Shown here: positions 41,774 through 54,425 of the stretch, in pieces
Position numbering within the stretch: position 1 is the first letter of the stretch
Layout: every line of letters starts with the position of its first letter
DNA from: Pseudomonas faucium
GTDB lineage: Bacteria > Pseudomonadota > Gammaproteobacteria > Pseudomonadales > Pseudomonadaceae
Length of the DNA: 64,000 bases
Direction: 5' to 3'
Assembly (NCBI RefSeq): GCF_021602585.1
Contig: NZ_BQIP01000009.1
Location: 162,532 to 226,531 of the forward strand
The notes under the pieces: generated by a model
The model's input: the letters and a program-made list of their open reading frames with translations, nothing else
Told to the model about the DNA's origin: nothing
The model's database searches: none
Position numbers and translations under genes: made by a program

Positions 41774-41849
41774 GGAACTGACAACCCAGCAATCTCTCCT
41801 ATTCTCAATAGCTCACTTGGTAATCCCCCTGCACAGAGGAGACGCGTCC

Positions 41850-42680
41850 ATGAGCTACGTGACCACCAAAGATGGCGTTCAGATCTTCTACAAGGACTGG
41901 GGCCCGCGCGATGCGCCGGTCATCCACTTCCACCACGGCTGGCCGCTCAGCGCCGACGACTGGGACGCGCAGATGCTGTTCTTCCTCGGCCAGGGCTTTC
42001 GCGTAGTCGCCCACGACCGCCGCGGCCATGGCCGCTCCAGCCAGGTCTCGGACGGCCACGACATGGACCACTACGCCGACGATGTGGCCGCGGTGGTCGA
42101 GCACCTGGGCACCCAGGGTGCGGTGCATGTGGGCCACTCCACCGGCGGCGGCGAAGTGGTGCGCTACATGGCCCGCTACCCGAACGACAAGGTGGCCAAG
42201 GGCGTACTGATTGCCGCAGTGCCACCGCTGATGGTGCAAACCCCGGGCAACCCCGGCGGCCTGCCAAAGTCAGTGTTCGACGATTTCCAGGTGCAAGTGG
42301 CGACCAACCGCGCGCAGTTCTATCGCGATGTGCCGAGCGGGCCGTTCTACGGCTACAACCGCCCGGGCGCCAAAGCCTCGGAAGGCGTCATCGGCAACTG
42401 GTGGCGGCAGGGCATGATCGGCAGTGCCAAGGCCCATTACGACGGGGTGGTGGCGTTTTCCCAGACGGACTTCACCGAAGACCTGAAGAAGATCCAGCAG
42501 CCGGTGCTGGTGATGCATGGCGACGATGACCAGATCGTGCCGTATGAAAATTCCGGGCCGCTGTCGGCCAAGTTACTGCCCAATGGCACGTTGAAGACCT
42601 ACAAGGGCTTCCCGCATGGCATGCCGACCACCCATGCCGATGTGATCAATGCGGATTTGCTGGCGTTCATTCGTAGCTGA
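41850..42680 (+). CDS. Alpha/beta hydrolase, non-heme chloroperoxidase-like
   Basis: A 276-residue alpha/beta hydrolase of the bacterial perhydrolase/chloroperoxidase group. The nucleophile elbow is GHSTGGGE, the oxyanion motif is HHGWPLSADDWD, and the catalytic Asp and His lie in HGDDDQIVP and KGFPHGMPTTHAD. There is no signal peptide, so it is cytosolic. The natural substrate is unknown (an ester or peracid). The start follows CAGAGGAGACGCGTCC. It is flanked by REP pairs on both sides and is probably monocistronic. Confidence 0.85.
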   Translation: MSYVTTKDGVQIFYKDWGPRDAPVIHFHHGWPLSADDWDAQMLFFLGQGFRVVAHDRRGHGRSSQVSDGHDMDHYADDVAAVVEHLGTQGAVHVGHSTGGGEVVRYMARYPNDKVAKGVLIAAVPPLMVQTPGNPGGLPKSVFDDFQVQVATNRAQFYRDVPSGPFYGYNRPGAKASEGVIGNWWRQGMIGSAKAHYDGVVAFSQTDFTEDLKKIQQPVLVMHGDDDQIVPYENSGPLSAKLLPNGTLKTYKGFPHGMPTTHADVINADLLAFIRS

Positions 42681-42694
42681 GGGTTTTTCATACT

Positions 42695-42763
42695 GGCCCT
42701 ATCGCCGGCAAGCCGGCTCCCACAACGCTCACCTGTGGGAGCCGGCTTGCCGGCGATAGGGCC
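42695..42763. repeat. REP/BIME pair, family 2
   Basis: Inverted family 2 elements with a 12-bp spacer between the hydrolase and the TSUP permease. This is the most compact pair in the window. Confidence 0.92.
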
Positions 42764-42854
42764 AACACTGACAACACCCCCCTCCCGGCATTACCATGCC
42801 AACCTCTAGCGCGGCAGTTTGCCGCACCCCTGCCTTCCAGCCTGCCAGACGCCA

Positions 42855-43634
42855 ATGCCCTTCGAACTCACCGTAGAACCCCTTACCCTGCTGATCCTCG
42901 CCCTGGTCGCCTTCGTCGCCGGTTTCATCGACGCCATCGCCGGTGGTGGCGGCCTGCTCACCACCCCAGCATTGCTCACCGCCGGCATGCCGCCGCACCT
43001 GGTCCTGGGCACCAACAAGCTCAGCTCCACCTTCGGCTCGGCCACCGCCGGCTTCACCTACTACCGGCGCAAGCTGTTCCACCCCGCGCAGTGGCGCCTG
43101 GCGGTGCTGGGCACGCTGATCGGCGCCCTGCTCGGTGCGACCATCGCCCACTACCTGCCAGCCGAGTGGCTGAACAAGATGCTGCCGGTGATCGTCTTCG
43201 CCTGCGGCGTCTACCTGCTGTTTGGCGGCACGCCCAAGGCGCCGCTGGATGCCGACGCGCCGATCAAGAAGAAATGGCAGTTCCCGCAGGGCTTCAGCCT
43301 GGGCTTCTACGACGGCGTGGCCGGCCCCGGCACCGGCGCGTTCTGGACCGTGAGCACGCTGCTGCTCTACCCCATCGACCTGGTGCGTGCCAGCGGCGTG
43401 GCGCGCAGCATGAACTTCGTCAGCAACATCGCGGCGCTGACGGTGTTCATCATTTCCGGGCAGGTGGATTACATCGTCGGCCTGTGCATGGGCCTGTCGG
43501 TGATGGTCGGCGCCTTCTTCGGCGCACGCACGGCGATCAGCGGCGGCAGCAAGTTCATCCGCCCGGTGTTCATCACCGTGGTGCTGGCGTTGACCGTGCG
43601 CCTAGCGTGGCAGCACTGGTTCGGGCAGGCCTAG
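42855..43634 (+). CDS. yfcA: TSUP-family membrane transporter (YfcA-like)
   Basis: A 259-residue protein with about eight helices in two repeats. The first, [45 protein letters not shown], and the second, [21 protein letters not shown], show the family's duplicated G-rich motifs. TSUP members export sulfite, sulfonates or similar organic anions; this one's cargo is unknown. ATG 42855 is chosen; a longer form would need an unsupported extension. It ends convergent with nudC, overlapping it by 33 bp. Confidence 0.85.
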   Translation: MPFELTVEPLTLLILALVAFVAGFIDAIAGGGGLLTTPALLTAGMPPHLVLGTNKLSSTFGSATAGFTYYRRKLFHPAQWRLAVLGTLIGALLGATIAHYLPAEWLNKMLPVIVFACGVYLLFGGTPKAPLDADAPIKKKWQFPQGFSLGFYDGVAGPGTGAFWTVSTLLLYPIDLVRASGVARSMNFVSNIAALTVFIISGQVDYIVGLCMGLSVMVGAFFGARTAISGGSKFIRPVFITVVLALTVRLAWQHWFGQA

Positions 43635-44432
43635 GCGGCGAGCCACATACAAGTCGATCAGGTAACGGGCAATGGAACGCCCGGCCGGCAGCGGCGGCAG
43701 GTCGTGCACGCTGAACCACTTGGCGTCCTCGATCTCGTCCGGCTGCATGACGATATCGCCCCCGGCGTATTCGGCATGGAAGCCCAGCATCATCGAATGC
43801 GGGAACGGCCAGCACTGGCTGCCCACGTACTGGATGTTGCGCACCTCGATCGCCACCTCTTCGCGCACCTCGCGCACCAGGCAGTCCTCGGCCGATTCGC
43901 CCGGCTCGGCAAAGCCGGCCAGGGTGCTGTAGACACCGCTGACGAAGCGCGGCGAGCGCGCCAGCAGCACCTCGTCGCCGCAGGTCACCAGCACGATCAT
44001 GCTCGGCGAGATGCGCGGGTAGCTGCGCAGCTCGCAGGGCTGGCAGTACATCGCCCGCTCCCAGCGGATCTGCGTCATCGGCTGGCCGCAGCTGCCGCAG
44101 AAGCGGTGCTCGCGGGCCCAGGTGCCGATCTGCGCGGCGTAGCCAAGCACCTTGTAGGTGTCGAAGTCGCCTTCGAGCATGAAGCTGCGCAGGCCGCGCC
44201 AGCTGCAGCCTGGCAGCGCGGAGGCGCTGCGCAGTTCGAGCAGGAACACTGGCTGGCCATCGAAGTGGCCGATGCCGTGCTCGCACAGCACGTCCAGGTC
44301 CTGGCGCTTGAGCCAGTCGCGAGCGAACAGCGCGCCGTTGGCGTCCACCAGAAACCCTTCCGAGCTGCGGGCGACGGCCCAGCCACCGGTGATCTGCGGG
44401 TCGAGTACTGCGGTAGTCCAGCGTGCTGACAT
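43602..44432 (-). CDS. nudC: NAD(+) diphosphatase / NAD-cap hydrolase NudC
   Basis: A 276-residue Nudix hydrolase that removes NAD caps from RNA and hydrolyses NAD(H). The zinc ribbon is [24 protein letters not shown] (two CxxC pairs), the Nudix box is [25 protein letters not shown], and the NAD-specific motif reads SQCWPFPHS (usually SQPWPFPxS). The last 33 bp of coding sequence overlap the end of the TSUP gene on the other strand. Confidence 0.92.
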   Translation of the reverse strand: MSARWTTAVLDPQITGGWAVARSSEGFLVDANGALFARDWLKRQDLDVLCEHGIGHFDGQPVFLLELRSASALPGCSWRGLRSFMLEGDFDTYKVLGYAAQIGTWAREHRFCGSCGQPMTQIRWERAMYCQPCELRSYPRISPSMIVLVTCGDEVLLARSPRFVSGVYSTLAGFAEPGESAEDCLVREVREEVAIEVRNIQYVGSQCWPFPHSMMLGFHAEYAGGDIVMQPDEIEDAKWFSVHDLPPLPAGRSIARYLIDLYVARRLGLPEPVLPR

Positions 44433-44467
44433 GTCGGGGGTTCCTTGACTGCGCGTCCCCCGCCCGG

Positions 44468-45280
44468 TCAGTCGGCGAACGTCGGTTTCTGTTTGCTCAT
44501 GTGCGCCGCCACGGCCACGCGCAGGTCTTCGGACTGCAGCATCGCGGCGTTCCAGGTGGCGATGTAGTCCAGGCCATCATCGATGCTGTGGTCACGCATG
44601 TAGCTGAGCATCTGCTTGGTGCCGGCCACGGCGATCGGCGATTTTGCGGCAATTTCCCGGGCGATGGCAAAGACCGCGTCGAGCAAGGCGGCCTGATCAT
44701 CATAGACCCGGTTGACCAGGCCGATGCGCAGCGCTTCCGCCGCCTCGACATGGCGCCCGGTGTAGGCCAGCTCGCGCATGATGCCGTCGCCGATGATGCG
44801 TGGCAAACGTTGCAGGGTGCCGACATCGGCGGCCATGCCCATGTCGATTTCCTTGATCGAGAACTGCGCGTCGGCGCTGCAGTAACGCATGTCGCAGGCC
44901 GAGACCAGGTCGATGGCGCCGCCGATGCAGTAGCCCTGGATGGCGGCCAGCACCGGCTTGCGGCAGGTGTCCACAGCATTGAACGAGGACTGCATGCGCA
45001 GGATGGTGCGCCGCAGCAGGCGGGCGTTGCGGCCCACGTCCTTGCCCATCTGCCCGGCCAGCGAGGCCAGCATCATCAGGTCGATGCCCGACGAGAAATG
45101 CTTGCCCGCCCCGCTGATGACCACCGCGCGCACGGCATCGGTGTCGTCGATCCATTGGAAGATGGCGACGATCTCCTCCCAGAACGCGGCGTTCATCGCG
45201 TTGATCTTTTCCGGGCGGTTGATCTGGACGTGGGCGATGTTGTCGGTCAGTTCGACCTTGAATGCGCTGTACTCGGTCAC
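44468..45280 (-). CDS. Delta3,5-Delta2,4-dienoyl-CoA isomerase (crotonase family)
   Basis: A 270-residue crotonase. It resembles mammalian ECH1 more than generic enoyl-CoA hydratase: [42 protein letters not shown] and [21 protein letters not shown]. The two ECH1 acid residues are here Glu144 and Asp152. It would isomerise 3,5-dienoyl-CoA from unsaturated fatty acids with odd-numbered double bonds. The start is GTG 45280, behind AGGAG. It is not in an obvious beta-oxidation operon; nudC lies 35 bp downstream. Confidence 0.88.
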   Translation of the reverse strand: MTEYSAFKVELTDNIAHVQINRPEKINAMNAAFWEEIVAIFQWIDDTDAVRAVVISGAGKHFSSGIDLMMLASLAGQMGKDVGRNARLLRRTILRMQSSFNAVDTCRKPVLAAIQGYCIGGAIDLVSACDMRYCSADAQFSIKEIDMGMAADVGTLQRLPRIIGDGIMRELAYTGRHVEAAEALRIGLVNRVYDDQAALLDAVFAIAREIAAKSPIAVAGTKQMLSYMRDHSIDDGLDYIATWNAAMLQSEDLRVAVAAHMSKQKPTFAD

Positions 45281-45433
45281 GGGCGGCACTCCTGTGGGCA
45301 AATGGGTTGTCAGCGCAGGATGGTAACCCAGCCAGGTGCCCGCACTTGTGCCAAAAACGGGACTGCCGGCCTTGCCTCCTGCGCCTCGATGGGGCACCTT
45401 GCGCGCTCGCCGAATCATAAGGATACAAATTAC

Positions 45434-46936
45434 ATGTCACGCTCCCTGACCGGCGCCCTGGCCCAAGGCTTTCTCGGCCAGTCGCCGCTTTGGTACAAGG
45501 CGGTCATCTGCCTGTTTCTGATCCTCAACCCGTTGCTGCTGGTCAGCGTCGGCCCCGTAGCCGCGGGCTGGGCCCTGGTGATCGAGTTGATCTTCACCTT
45601 GGGCATGGCCCTGAAATGCTACCCGCTGATGCCGGGTGGCCTGCTGCTGGTCGAGGCCTTGCTGCTCAGGATGACCACGCCCCAGGCCCTGTACGACGAG
45701 CTGCTGCACAACTTCCCGGTGATCTTGCTGCTGATGTTCATGGTGGCCGGCATCCACTTCATGAAAGAGCTGCTGCTGTTCCTGTTCTCGCGAATTCTGC
45801 TGGGGGTGCGTTCCAAGGCGCTGCTGGCCTTGCTGTTCTGCGTGCTGTCGGCGTTTCTCTCGGCGTTTCTCGACGCCTTGACCGTGACGGCGGTGATCAT
45901 CAGCGCGGCCGTGGGCTTCTACGCGGTCTACCACCGCGTCGCCTCCAACGCCAACCCGCGCGAGGACAGCGCGCTGGACAGCGACCAGCAGATCGAGCAA
46001 CTGCACCGCGCAGACCTCGACCAGTTCCGCGCCTTCCTGCGCAGCCTGCTCATGCACGGCGCGGTGGGCACCGCCCTGGGCGGCGTGTGCACCCTGGTGG
46101 GCGAGCCGCAGAACCTGCTGATCGGCCACGAGATGGGTTGGCACTTCGCCGACTTCTTCCACAAGGTCGCGCCGGTGTCGCTGCCGGTGCTGGTCGCCGG
46201 CCTGGTGACCTGCGTGCTGCTGGAGAAGCTGCGCCTGTTCGGCTACGGCACGCTGATGCCCGAGCGCGTGCGCCAGGTGCTGGCCAGCTACGCCGCCGAG
46301 GATGATGCCGCACGCACCCAGGCGCAGCGGGTGGCGCTGTGGGTGCAAGGCATCGCCGCATTGATCCTGATCGTCTGCCTGGGCCTGCACATTGCCGAGG
46401 TCGGCCTGATCGGCCTGCTGGTGATCGTGCTGATCACCGCCTTCACCGGCATCACCGACGAGCACCGCCTGGGCCGGGCGTTCCAGGACGCCATGCCGTT
46501 CACCGCCCTGCTGGTGGTGTTTTTCGCGGTGGTCGCGGTCATCCACCAGCAGCAGCTGTTCAGCCCGCTGATCGCCTGGGTGCTGGCCCTGCCTGCCGAG
46601 CAGCAGCCGGGCATGCTGTACCTGGCCAACGGCCTGCTCTCGGCCATCAGCGACAACGTGTTCGTCGCCACCATCTACATCACCGAGGTCAAGCAGGCGT
46701 TCGTCAACGGCGGCATGAGCCGCGAGCACTTCGAGACCCTGGCGGTGGCGATCAACACCGGCACCAACCTGCCCAGCGTGGCAACGCCCAATGGCCAGGC
46801 AGCGTTCCTGTTCCTGCTGACCTCGGCGATCGCGCCGCTGATCCGCCTGTCGTATGGCCGCATGGTGTGGATGGCCCTGCCCTACACCGTGGTCATGGGT
46901 GGCCTGGGCTGGTGGGCGGTGACCTACTGGCTGTAA
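45434..46936 (+). CDS. nhaB: Na+/H+ antiporter NhaB
   Basis: A 500-residue membrane antiporter of the NhaB family with about 12 helices. Conserved features include [21 protein letters not shown] and the paired [19 protein letters not shown] segment. It exports Na+ for protons at neutral to alkaline pH. The ATG at 45434 follows AAGGATAC and gives the exact family length. A 337-residue in-frame upstream extension antisense to the isomerase gene is not real. Confidence 0.93.
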   Translation: MSRSLTGALAQGFLGQSPLWYKAVICLFLILNPLLLVSVGPVAAGWALVIELIFTLGMALKCYPLMPGGLLLVEALLLRMTTPQALYDELLHNFPVILLLMFMVAGIHFMKELLLFLFSRILLGVRSKALLALLFCVLSAFLSAFLDALTVTAVIISAAVGFYAVYHRVASNANPREDSALDSDQQIEQLHRADLDQFRAFLRSLLMHGAVGTALGGVCTLVGEPQNLLIGHEMGWHFADFFHKVAPVSLPVLVAGLVTCVLLEKLRLFGYGTLMPERVRQVLASYAAEDDAARTQAQRVALWVQGIAALILIVCLGLHIAEVGLIGLLVIVLITAFTGITDEHRLGRAFQDAMPFTALLVVFFAVVAVIHQQQLFSPLIAWVLALPAEQQPGMLYLANGLLSAISDNVFVATIYITEVKQAFVNGGMSREHFETLAVAINTGTNLPSVATPNGQAAFLFLLTSAIAPLIRLSYGRMVWMALPYTVVMGGLGWWAVTYWL

Positions 46937-47021
46937 ATGCGCCGGCGCTGTCGAAACGGCGCCGCGCCGTTCGACCAGGGACAAGGCCTGCGCACTGCAG
47001 GCCACCCCTGGAGCACCCACC

Positions 47022-47657
47022 ATGCGCAAGCTCATCGTTGCCGCCTTCATCAGCCTCGACGGCGTCATGCAAGCCCCCGGCGGCCCGCAGGAGGACACCC
47101 GCGGCGGCTTCAGCCATGGCGGCTGGATCGTGCCCTACGCCGACGAAGTGTTCGGCCAGGCCATGCAGGCACTGTTCAGCCAGCCCTTCGCGCTGCTGCT
47201 GGGGCGGCGCACCTACGACATCTTCGCCGGCTACTGGCCGAAGGTGAAAGACGACGGCGAAGACTTCTCCATCGCCAACCTGTTCAACAGCGTGCCCAAG
47301 TACGTCGCCACCCACTCCCCCGACACCCTCGCCTGGCACAACAGCCACGCCCTGGGCAGCGATGTGACCGGCGCCGTGCGCGCGCTCAGGCAGCAGGACG
47401 GCCCTACGCTGCTGACCCAGGGCAGCGCCGAGCTGGTGCAGCAACTGCTGGCGGCAGGCCTGGTGGATGAACTGCAATTGCTGACCCACCCACTGCTGCT
47501 CGGCCACGGCAAACGCCTGTTCGGCAGCGATGCCGCCGCCGCGGCGTTCACCTTGCAACACGCCCAGGTTTCCCCCAAAGGCGTGCTGATCGCCCGTTAC
47601 GTGCGTGCCGGCGAAGTGCAGACCGGGTCGTTCGAGCTGCCGCCCGAGCAGGCCTGA
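47022..47657 (+). CDS. RibD C-terminal/dihydrofolate reductase-like protein
   Basis: A 211-residue DHFR-fold protein (MRKLIVAAFISLDGVMQAPGGPQEDTRGGF, LLLGRRTYDIFAGYWP, GPTLLTQGSAELVQQLLAAGLVDELQLLTHPLLLGHGKRLF). This subgroup is common in soil bacteria; function is unproven and it is not a folate reductase by default. No neighbour explains its role. It follows nhaB by 85 bp with no clear terminator between them. Confidence 0.8.
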   Translation: MRKLIVAAFISLDGVMQAPGGPQEDTRGGFSHGGWIVPYADEVFGQAMQALFSQPFALLLGRRTYDIFAGYWPKVKDDGEDFSIANLFNSVPKYVATHSPDTLAWHNSHALGSDVTGAVRALRQQDGPTLLTQGSAELVQQLLAAGLVDELQLLTHPLLLGHGKRLFGSDAAAAAFTLQHAQVSPKGVLIARYVRAGEVQTGSFELPPEQA

Positions 47658-47729
47658 TCCGATACAACTTTTGCAGCGGCCGCGCATCGAAACACAGGTA
47701 AGCCCACATCCGCTTCCAGGAGGTTTGCC

Positions 47730-48293
47730 ATGGTGCTGCGCACAGCCCTGATCGTTTCCTGCATGACCCTGGCCATTGCCGGCTGCGCCGGGTCGGGCGA
47801 TGAACACCGCTCGCCCCCCGCCACCGAGCAGGTCGACCTGCAACGCTACCAGGGCACCTGGTACGAGCTGGCGCGCCTGCCGATGTTCTTCCAGCGCAAC
47901 TGCGTGCAGTCCGAAGCGCACTATGGCTTGCGCGAGGATGGCCGCATCGACGTGACCAACCGCTGCAAGGAAAAGGACGGCCAGTGGAACGAGGCCAAAG
48001 GCATCGCCGAAGCACAACAGCCGGGCAAGACCGACAAGCTCTGGGTGCGCTTCGACAACTGGTTCAGCCGCCTGGCGCCCGGGCTGACCAAGGGCGAGTA
48101 CTGGGTGCTGTACCACGACAAGGATTACCGCGTGGCGCTGGTCGGCCACCCCAACCGCGAGTACCTGTGGCTGCTGTCGCGCACCCCGGCGATCACCGAC
48201 CAGACACGCGAGCAGTTGCTGGCCATCGCCCACAAGCAAGGCTACGACACCAGCAAGCTGATCTGGCGCCAGGATGACCTCGCCAAGCCCTGA
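47730..48293 (+). CDS. blc: Lipocalin Blc
   Basis: A 187-residue outer-membrane lipocalin. The signal peptide ends with lipobox AIAGC (lipidated Cys19). The first lipocalin motif is [19 protein letters not shown], and the later [30 protein letters not shown] is typical of Blc/apolipoprotein-D relatives. It probably binds lysophospholipid or fatty acids. AGGAGG lies directly upstream. Confidence 0.9.
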   Translation: MVLRTALIVSCMTLAIAGCAGSGDEHRSPPATEQVDLQRYQGTWYELARLPMFFQRNCVQSEAHYGLREDGRIDVTNRCKEKDGQWNEAKGIAEAQQPGKTDKLWVRFDNWFSRLAPGLTKGEYWVLYHDKDYRVALVGHPNREYLWLLSRTPAITDQTREQLLAIAHKQGYDTSKLIWRQDDLAKP

Positions 48294-48337
48294 CAACCGG
48301 GCTACTGTGTAGCCCCCAAAATCTCTGGAGCCCGGCT

Positions 48338-49294
48338 TTGGACCTGCAGTTTCTAGGCACCTCGGCCGGGGTGCCGACCAAGGCGCGCAACGTCAGCGCC
48401 ACCGCCGTCATCGAAGCCAGCGGCAGCCACTGGTACCTGGTGGACTGCGGCGAAGGCACCCAGCACCGCTTGCTGCACACCTCGCTGTCGGTGCGCGATT
48501 TGCGCGCCATCTTCATCACCCACGTGCACGGCGACCACTGCTTCGGCCTGCCGGGGCTGCTGGCCAGCGCCGGCATGAGCGGGCGCCAGCAACCGCTCGA
48601 GCTGATCCTGCCGGCCGCGCTGCATGAGTGGGTGCGCCTGGGCCTGGCCGCCAGCGACACCTTCCTGCCGTTCGAGCTGCGCCTGCACGCTGTGGAAACC
48701 TTCCAGGGCTGGGCCAGCGACAGTGTCAGGGTCGACAGCGTAGCCCTGTCGCACCGGGTGCCGAGCGTGGGTTACGTGTTCAGCGAGATCAACCCCGAGC
48801 CGCGCCTGGACGTGCCGCGCCTGGAGGCCGAAGGCATCCCGCGCGGGCCACTGTGGGGCGCGCTGGCCAAGGGCGAGGCGGTGGAACATGGCGGCCAGCT
48901 GCTGCACGGGCGCGACTACCTGCGCGCCTCGCGGCCGGCGCGGCGGGTGATCGTCTGCGGCGACAACGACAGCCCCGAGCTGCTGGCCGAGGTGGCCAGG
49001 GACGTGGACGTGCTGGTGCATGAAGCGACCTTCACCCAGGCGCTCATCGAGCGCACCGGGGCCACGTTCGGCCACAGCAGCGCAGCGGCGGTGGCGCGCT
49101 TCGCCGAAACGGCAGGTGTGCGCAACCTGGTGCTGACCCACTTCAGCGCCCGCTACCAGCCCGATCCACGGCGCAGCCCGTGCATCGAGGACCTGCGCGT
49201 GGAAGCGCAGGCCCACTACAGCGGCCACCTGACCCTGGCCCAGGACCTGCAGCGTTACCACATCGGCCGTGACGGGTGCCTGCAGCCGGCCTGA
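48338..49294 (+). CDS. rnz: Ribonuclease Z
   Basis: A 318-residue metallo-beta-lactamase-fold tRNA 3'-processing endonuclease. The zinc motif is HVHGDH (His62, His64, Asp66, His67), and [30 protein letters not shown] follows. The start is TTG 48338 ([18 protein letters not shown]) with CTGGAG upstream, giving the family's N-terminus exactly. It can trim tRNA precursors; other RNA targets are known in E. coli. Confidence 0.92.
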   Translation: MDLQFLGTSAGVPTKARNVSATAVIEASGSHWYLVDCGEGTQHRLLHTSLSVRDLRAIFITHVHGDHCFGLPGLLASAGMSGRQQPLELILPAALHEWVRLGLAASDTFLPFELRLHAVETFQGWASDSVRVDSVALSHRVPSVGYVFSEINPEPRLDVPRLEAEGIPRGPLWGALAKGEAVEHGGQLLHGRDYLRASRPARRVIVCGDNDSPELLAEVARDVDVLVHEATFTQALIERTGATFGHSSAAAVARFAETAGVRNLVLTHFSARYQPDPRRSPCIEDLRVEAQAHYSGHLTLAQDLQRYHIGRDGCLQPA

Positions 49295-49318
49295 CCCGGC
49301 ACCCGTCACCCCCTGGCG

Positions 49319-50602
49319 CTACGCCGCCAGGCGCCCGCTGGCGATCGCCTCGGAGGCCGCCAGCATCGCCCGCAGCAACACCGCGCAACCGGCCGCCAGG
49401 TCTTGCGGCGTGGCGTTCTCGATCTCGTTGTGGCTGATGCCGTTCTCGCACGGCACGAAGATCATCCCCGCCGGCCCGAGCTCGGCCAGGAAGATCGCGT
49501 CGTGCCCGGCCCCGCTGACGATGTCCATGTGCGCCAGGCCCAGCGTGCGCGCCGAGTCGCGCACGGCATCGACGCAGCCACGGTCGAAGTACAGCGCCGG
49601 GAAATCGGCCGTGGGCACCAGTTCATGGCTCAGGCCGTGCTTGGCGCAGGTGGCTTCGATCACCGCGCGCACGTCGGCGATCATCGAATCCAGCCGTTCG
49701 CCTTCCAGGTGGCGAAAATCCAGGGTCATGCGCACCTCGCCGGGGATGACGTTGCGCGAGCCCGGGTAGGCCTGCAGGCAACCGACGGTGCCACAGGCAT
49801 GCGGCTGATGGCCGAGCGCGGCCTTGTTGACCGCCTCGACCACCGCGGCGGCGCCGACCAGGGCGTCCTTGCGCAGGTGCATCGGCGTCGGGCCGGCATG
49901 GGCTTCGACGCCGCGCAGGGTCAGGTCGAACCACTTCTGGCCCAGCGCCCCCAGCACCACGCCGATGGTCTTGGCCTGGTCTTCGAGGATCGGGCCCTGC
50001 TCGATGTGCGCTTCGAAATAGGCGCCCACCGGGTGGCCGAGCACCGCCCGCTGGCCGGCGTAGCCGATGGCATTGAGCGCCTCGCCCACGCTCACGCCCT
50101 GGGCGTCGCGCTTGGCCAGGGTCTGCTCCAGGGTGAACTTGCCGGCGAACACCCCCGAACCCATCATGCAGGGGGCAAAGCGCGAGCCTTCTTCGTTGGT
50201 CCACACCACCACTTCCAGCGGCGCTTCGGTTTCGATGCCCAGGTCGTTGAGGGTGCGGATGACTTCCAGGCCCGCCATCACGCCGAAGCAGCCATCGAAC
50301 TTGCCGCCGGTGGGCTGGGTGTCGATGTGGCTGCCGGTCATCACCGGGGGCAGCTTGGGGTTGCGGCCCGGGCGGCGGGCGAAGATATTGCCGACGCCGT
50401 CGACGCTGACGGTGCAGCCGGCGGCCTCGCACCAGCCGACGAACAGGTCGCGGGCCTGGCGGTCGAGGTCGGTCAGGGCCAGGCGGCAGACCCCGCCCTT
50501 GGCCGTGGCGCCGAGGCGCGCCAGGTCCATCAGCGATTGCCACAGGCGGGCGCTGTCGACGTGCTGGTCGGTGGATTGCAGGACGTTCTGGGCGGGGGTC
50601 AT
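49319..50602 (-). CDS. pydC: N-carbamoyl-beta-alanine amidohydrolase (beta-ureidopropionase)
   Basis: A 427-residue M20-family zinc amidase. Metal ligands lie in GSHIDTQPTGGKFDG, the TNEEGSRF glutamate pair, HIEQGP, and GISHNE. It would complete reductive pyrimidine breakdown, converting N-carbamoyl-beta-alanine to beta-alanine, CO2 and ammonia. Allantoate amidohydrolases are close relatives, but the adjacent dihydropyrimidinase and NCS1 permease favour pyrimidines. It follows the permease in the same leftward direction. Confidence 0.85.
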   Translation of the reverse strand: MTPAQNVLQSTDQHVDSARLWQSLMDLARLGATAKGGVCRLALTDLDRQARDLFVGWCEAAGCTVSVDGVGNIFARRPGRNPKLPPVMTGSHIDTQPTGGKFDGCFGVMAGLEVIRTLNDLGIETEAPLEVVVWTNEEGSRFAPCMMGSGVFAGKFTLEQTLAKRDAQGVSVGEALNAIGYAGQRAVLGHPVGAYFEAHIEQGPILEDQAKTIGVVLGALGQKWFDLTLRGVEAHAGPTPMHLRKDALVGAAAVVEAVNKAALGHQPHACGTVGCLQAYPGSRNVIPGEVRMTLDFRHLEGERLDSMIADVRAVIEATCAKHGLSHELVPTADFPALYFDRGCVDAVRDSARTLGLAHMDIVSGAGHDAIFLAELGPAGMIFVPCENGISHNEIENATPQDLAAGCAVLLRAMLAASEAIASGRLAA

Positions 50603-50665
50603 TGGGGTTTCTCCTCAGGCGTTTTTGTTATCTGCATGCAGGTTGAATCTTGCGCTGTCGGGTCG

Positions 50666-50741
50666 GGCCTCATCGCCGGCAAGCCGGCTCCCACAGGCCT
50701 GTGTGTGTACCTGTGGGAGCCGGCTTGCCGGCGATGAGGCC
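50666..50741. repeat. REP/BIME pair, family 2
   Basis: Inverted family 2 elements with a short spacer lie between the amidohydrolase gene and the upstream NCS1 permease on the same strand. The pair would form a hairpin within a joint transcript. Confidence 0.9.
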
Positions 50742-50750
50742 AGCGCGGTA

Positions 50751-52241
50751 TCAGGGCAACGGCTTGGCCAGCCGCGCCGCCCCACGCACCGCTACACCCC
50801 CGAGGGCGTAGTACAGCGCGCCACCGAGCAGCGAGCCGGTGAACCAGCCATAGTCGTAGAACCAGCTGAAACTGCTGTTGCCAATCGCCATGACGGTCAG
50901 CGCCACGGGCACCGCGAAGGCGCCAAAGCCGGCCCAGTTCCACGCCGGGTACACGTCGTCACGGTACAGCCCGGCCAGGTCGAGCTTCTGCCGGCGGATC
51001 AGGAAGTAGTCCACCACCATGATCCCGGCAATCGGCCCGAGCAGGCTCGAGTAACCCAGCAGCCAGTTGGAATAGACACTCTCAAGACTCAGGTCGGAGA
51101 CGATCCAGCCAAGCTTCTTGAGCAGCTCGTGGCCCATCAGCGCCAACCCGATCAAACCGGTCAGCCACACCGCGCGGCTACGCCCGATCAGGCGCGGGGC
51201 GATGTTCTGGAAGTCGTTGGTCGGCGAGACGATGTTGGCCGCCGTGTTGGTCGACAGCGTGGCGATGATGATCAGCGCCATGGCCAGCGCCACCCAGCCC
51301 GGGCTGTGGATCTTGCCGATCAGGCTGACCGGGTCCGACACCGTTTCCCCCACCAGCGAGGCCGAGGCGGCGGTCATCACCACCCCCAGCGCTGCGAACA
51401 GGAACATGGTCAGCGGCAGGCCGAAGATCTGCCCGAGAATCTGGTCCTTCTGGCTCTTGGCGTAGCGGCTGAAGTCCGGGATGTTCAGCGACAGCGTGGC
51501 CCAGAAGCCGACCATCGCCGTGAGCCCGGCGCAGAAGTAGCTGACCACGCTCGCCCCTTCCGGGCGCTTGGGCGGCTGGGCCAGCAACTCGGTCATCGAC
51601 ATGTGCGGCAAGGCCCAGAACAGCAGGCCGAAGCCCACCGCCACCAGCAATGGCGCCGACAGGGTTTCGAGCCACTTGATCGACTCCGCACCGCGCAGCA
51701 CCACCCACAGGTTGAGCGCCCAGAACACCATGAAACCGATCACCTCGCCGGTGCCGCCCAGGGCTTTCCAGTCAGGGAAGATCGAGCCCAGGAACAGGTG
51801 GATGGCCAGCCCGCCGAACATCGTCTGGATGCCGAACCAGCCGCAGGCGACCACCGCGCGGATCAGGCACGGCACGTTGGAGCCGATGATGCCGAACGAG
51901 GAGCGCAGCAGCACCGGGAACGGAATGCCGTACTTGGTGCCGGGGAAGGCATTGAGCGTCAGCGGGATCAGCACGATCAGGTTGGCCAGCAGGATCGCCA
52001 GCAGCGCCTCGCCCACGCTCAGGCCGAAGTAGGCGGTGAGCACACCGCCCAGGGTGTAGGTGGGCACGCAGATGGACATGCCCACCCACAGCGCGGTGAT
52101 GTGCCACTTGTTCCAGGTGCGCTGGTGCACCTTGGTCGGCGCGATGTCGTGGTTGTAGCGCGGGCTGTCGAGCACGTCAGTGCCCGCCGACAGCTCGAAC
52201 AGGCCAGCCTGCTCGATCACTTGCGATCTGCTCTGTTGCAT
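50751..52241 (-). CDS. NCS1 permease of the pyrimidine catabolic cluster
   Basis: A 496-residue, about 12-helix permease related to Mhp1 and uracil/allantoin carriers (PTKVHQRTWNKWHITALWVGMSICVPTYTLGG, GIPFPVLLRSSFGIIGSNVP, TNTAANIVSPTNDFQNIAPRLI). I chose the ATG behind CTGGAGAAGG (MQQSRSQVIEQAGL); an upstream ATG 12 codons earlier has less support. It probably imports uracil, dihydrouracil or hydantoin for the neighbouring enzymes. It is divergent from the dihydropyrimidinase gene. Confidence 0.87.
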   Translation of the reverse strand: MQQSRSQVIEQAGLFELSAGTDVLDSPRYNHDIAPTKVHQRTWNKWHITALWVGMSICVPTYTLGGVLTAYFGLSVGEALLAILLANLIVLIPLTLNAFPGTKYGIPFPVLLRSSFGIIGSNVPCLIRAVVACGWFGIQTMFGGLAIHLFLGSIFPDWKALGGTGEVIGFMVFWALNLWVVLRGAESIKWLETLSAPLLVAVGFGLLFWALPHMSMTELLAQPPKRPEGASVVSYFCAGLTAMVGFWATLSLNIPDFSRYAKSQKDQILGQIFGLPLTMFLFAALGVVMTAASASLVGETVSDPVSLIGKIHSPGWVALAMALIIIATLSTNTAANIVSPTNDFQNIAPRLIGRSRAVWLTGLIGLALMGHELLKKLGWIVSDLSLESVYSNWLLGYSSLLGPIAGIMVVDYFLIRRQKLDLAGLYRDDVYPAWNWAGFGAFAVPVALTVMAIGNSSFSWFYDYGWFTGSLLGGALYYALGGVAVRGAARLAKPLP

Positions 52242-54296
<2,055 letters not shown>

Positions 54297-54297
<1 letters not shown>

Positions 54298-54389
54298 GGC
54301 CATCGCCGGCAAGCCGGCTCCCACAAGGGCAGCACCGCTCTCCAGGACACCTGCGTACCTGAGGGAGCCGGCTTGCCGGCGATTGGGCC
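54297..54389. repeat. REP/BIME pair, family 2
   Basis: Inverted family 2 elements lie between the dihydropyrimidinase gene and preT. The right arm has small differences (GAGGGAGCCGG, GATTGGGCC). Confidence 0.88.
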
Positions 54390-54425
54390 CACACCAAGCC
54401 CCATAAAAAAAGAGAGGCTACAACC

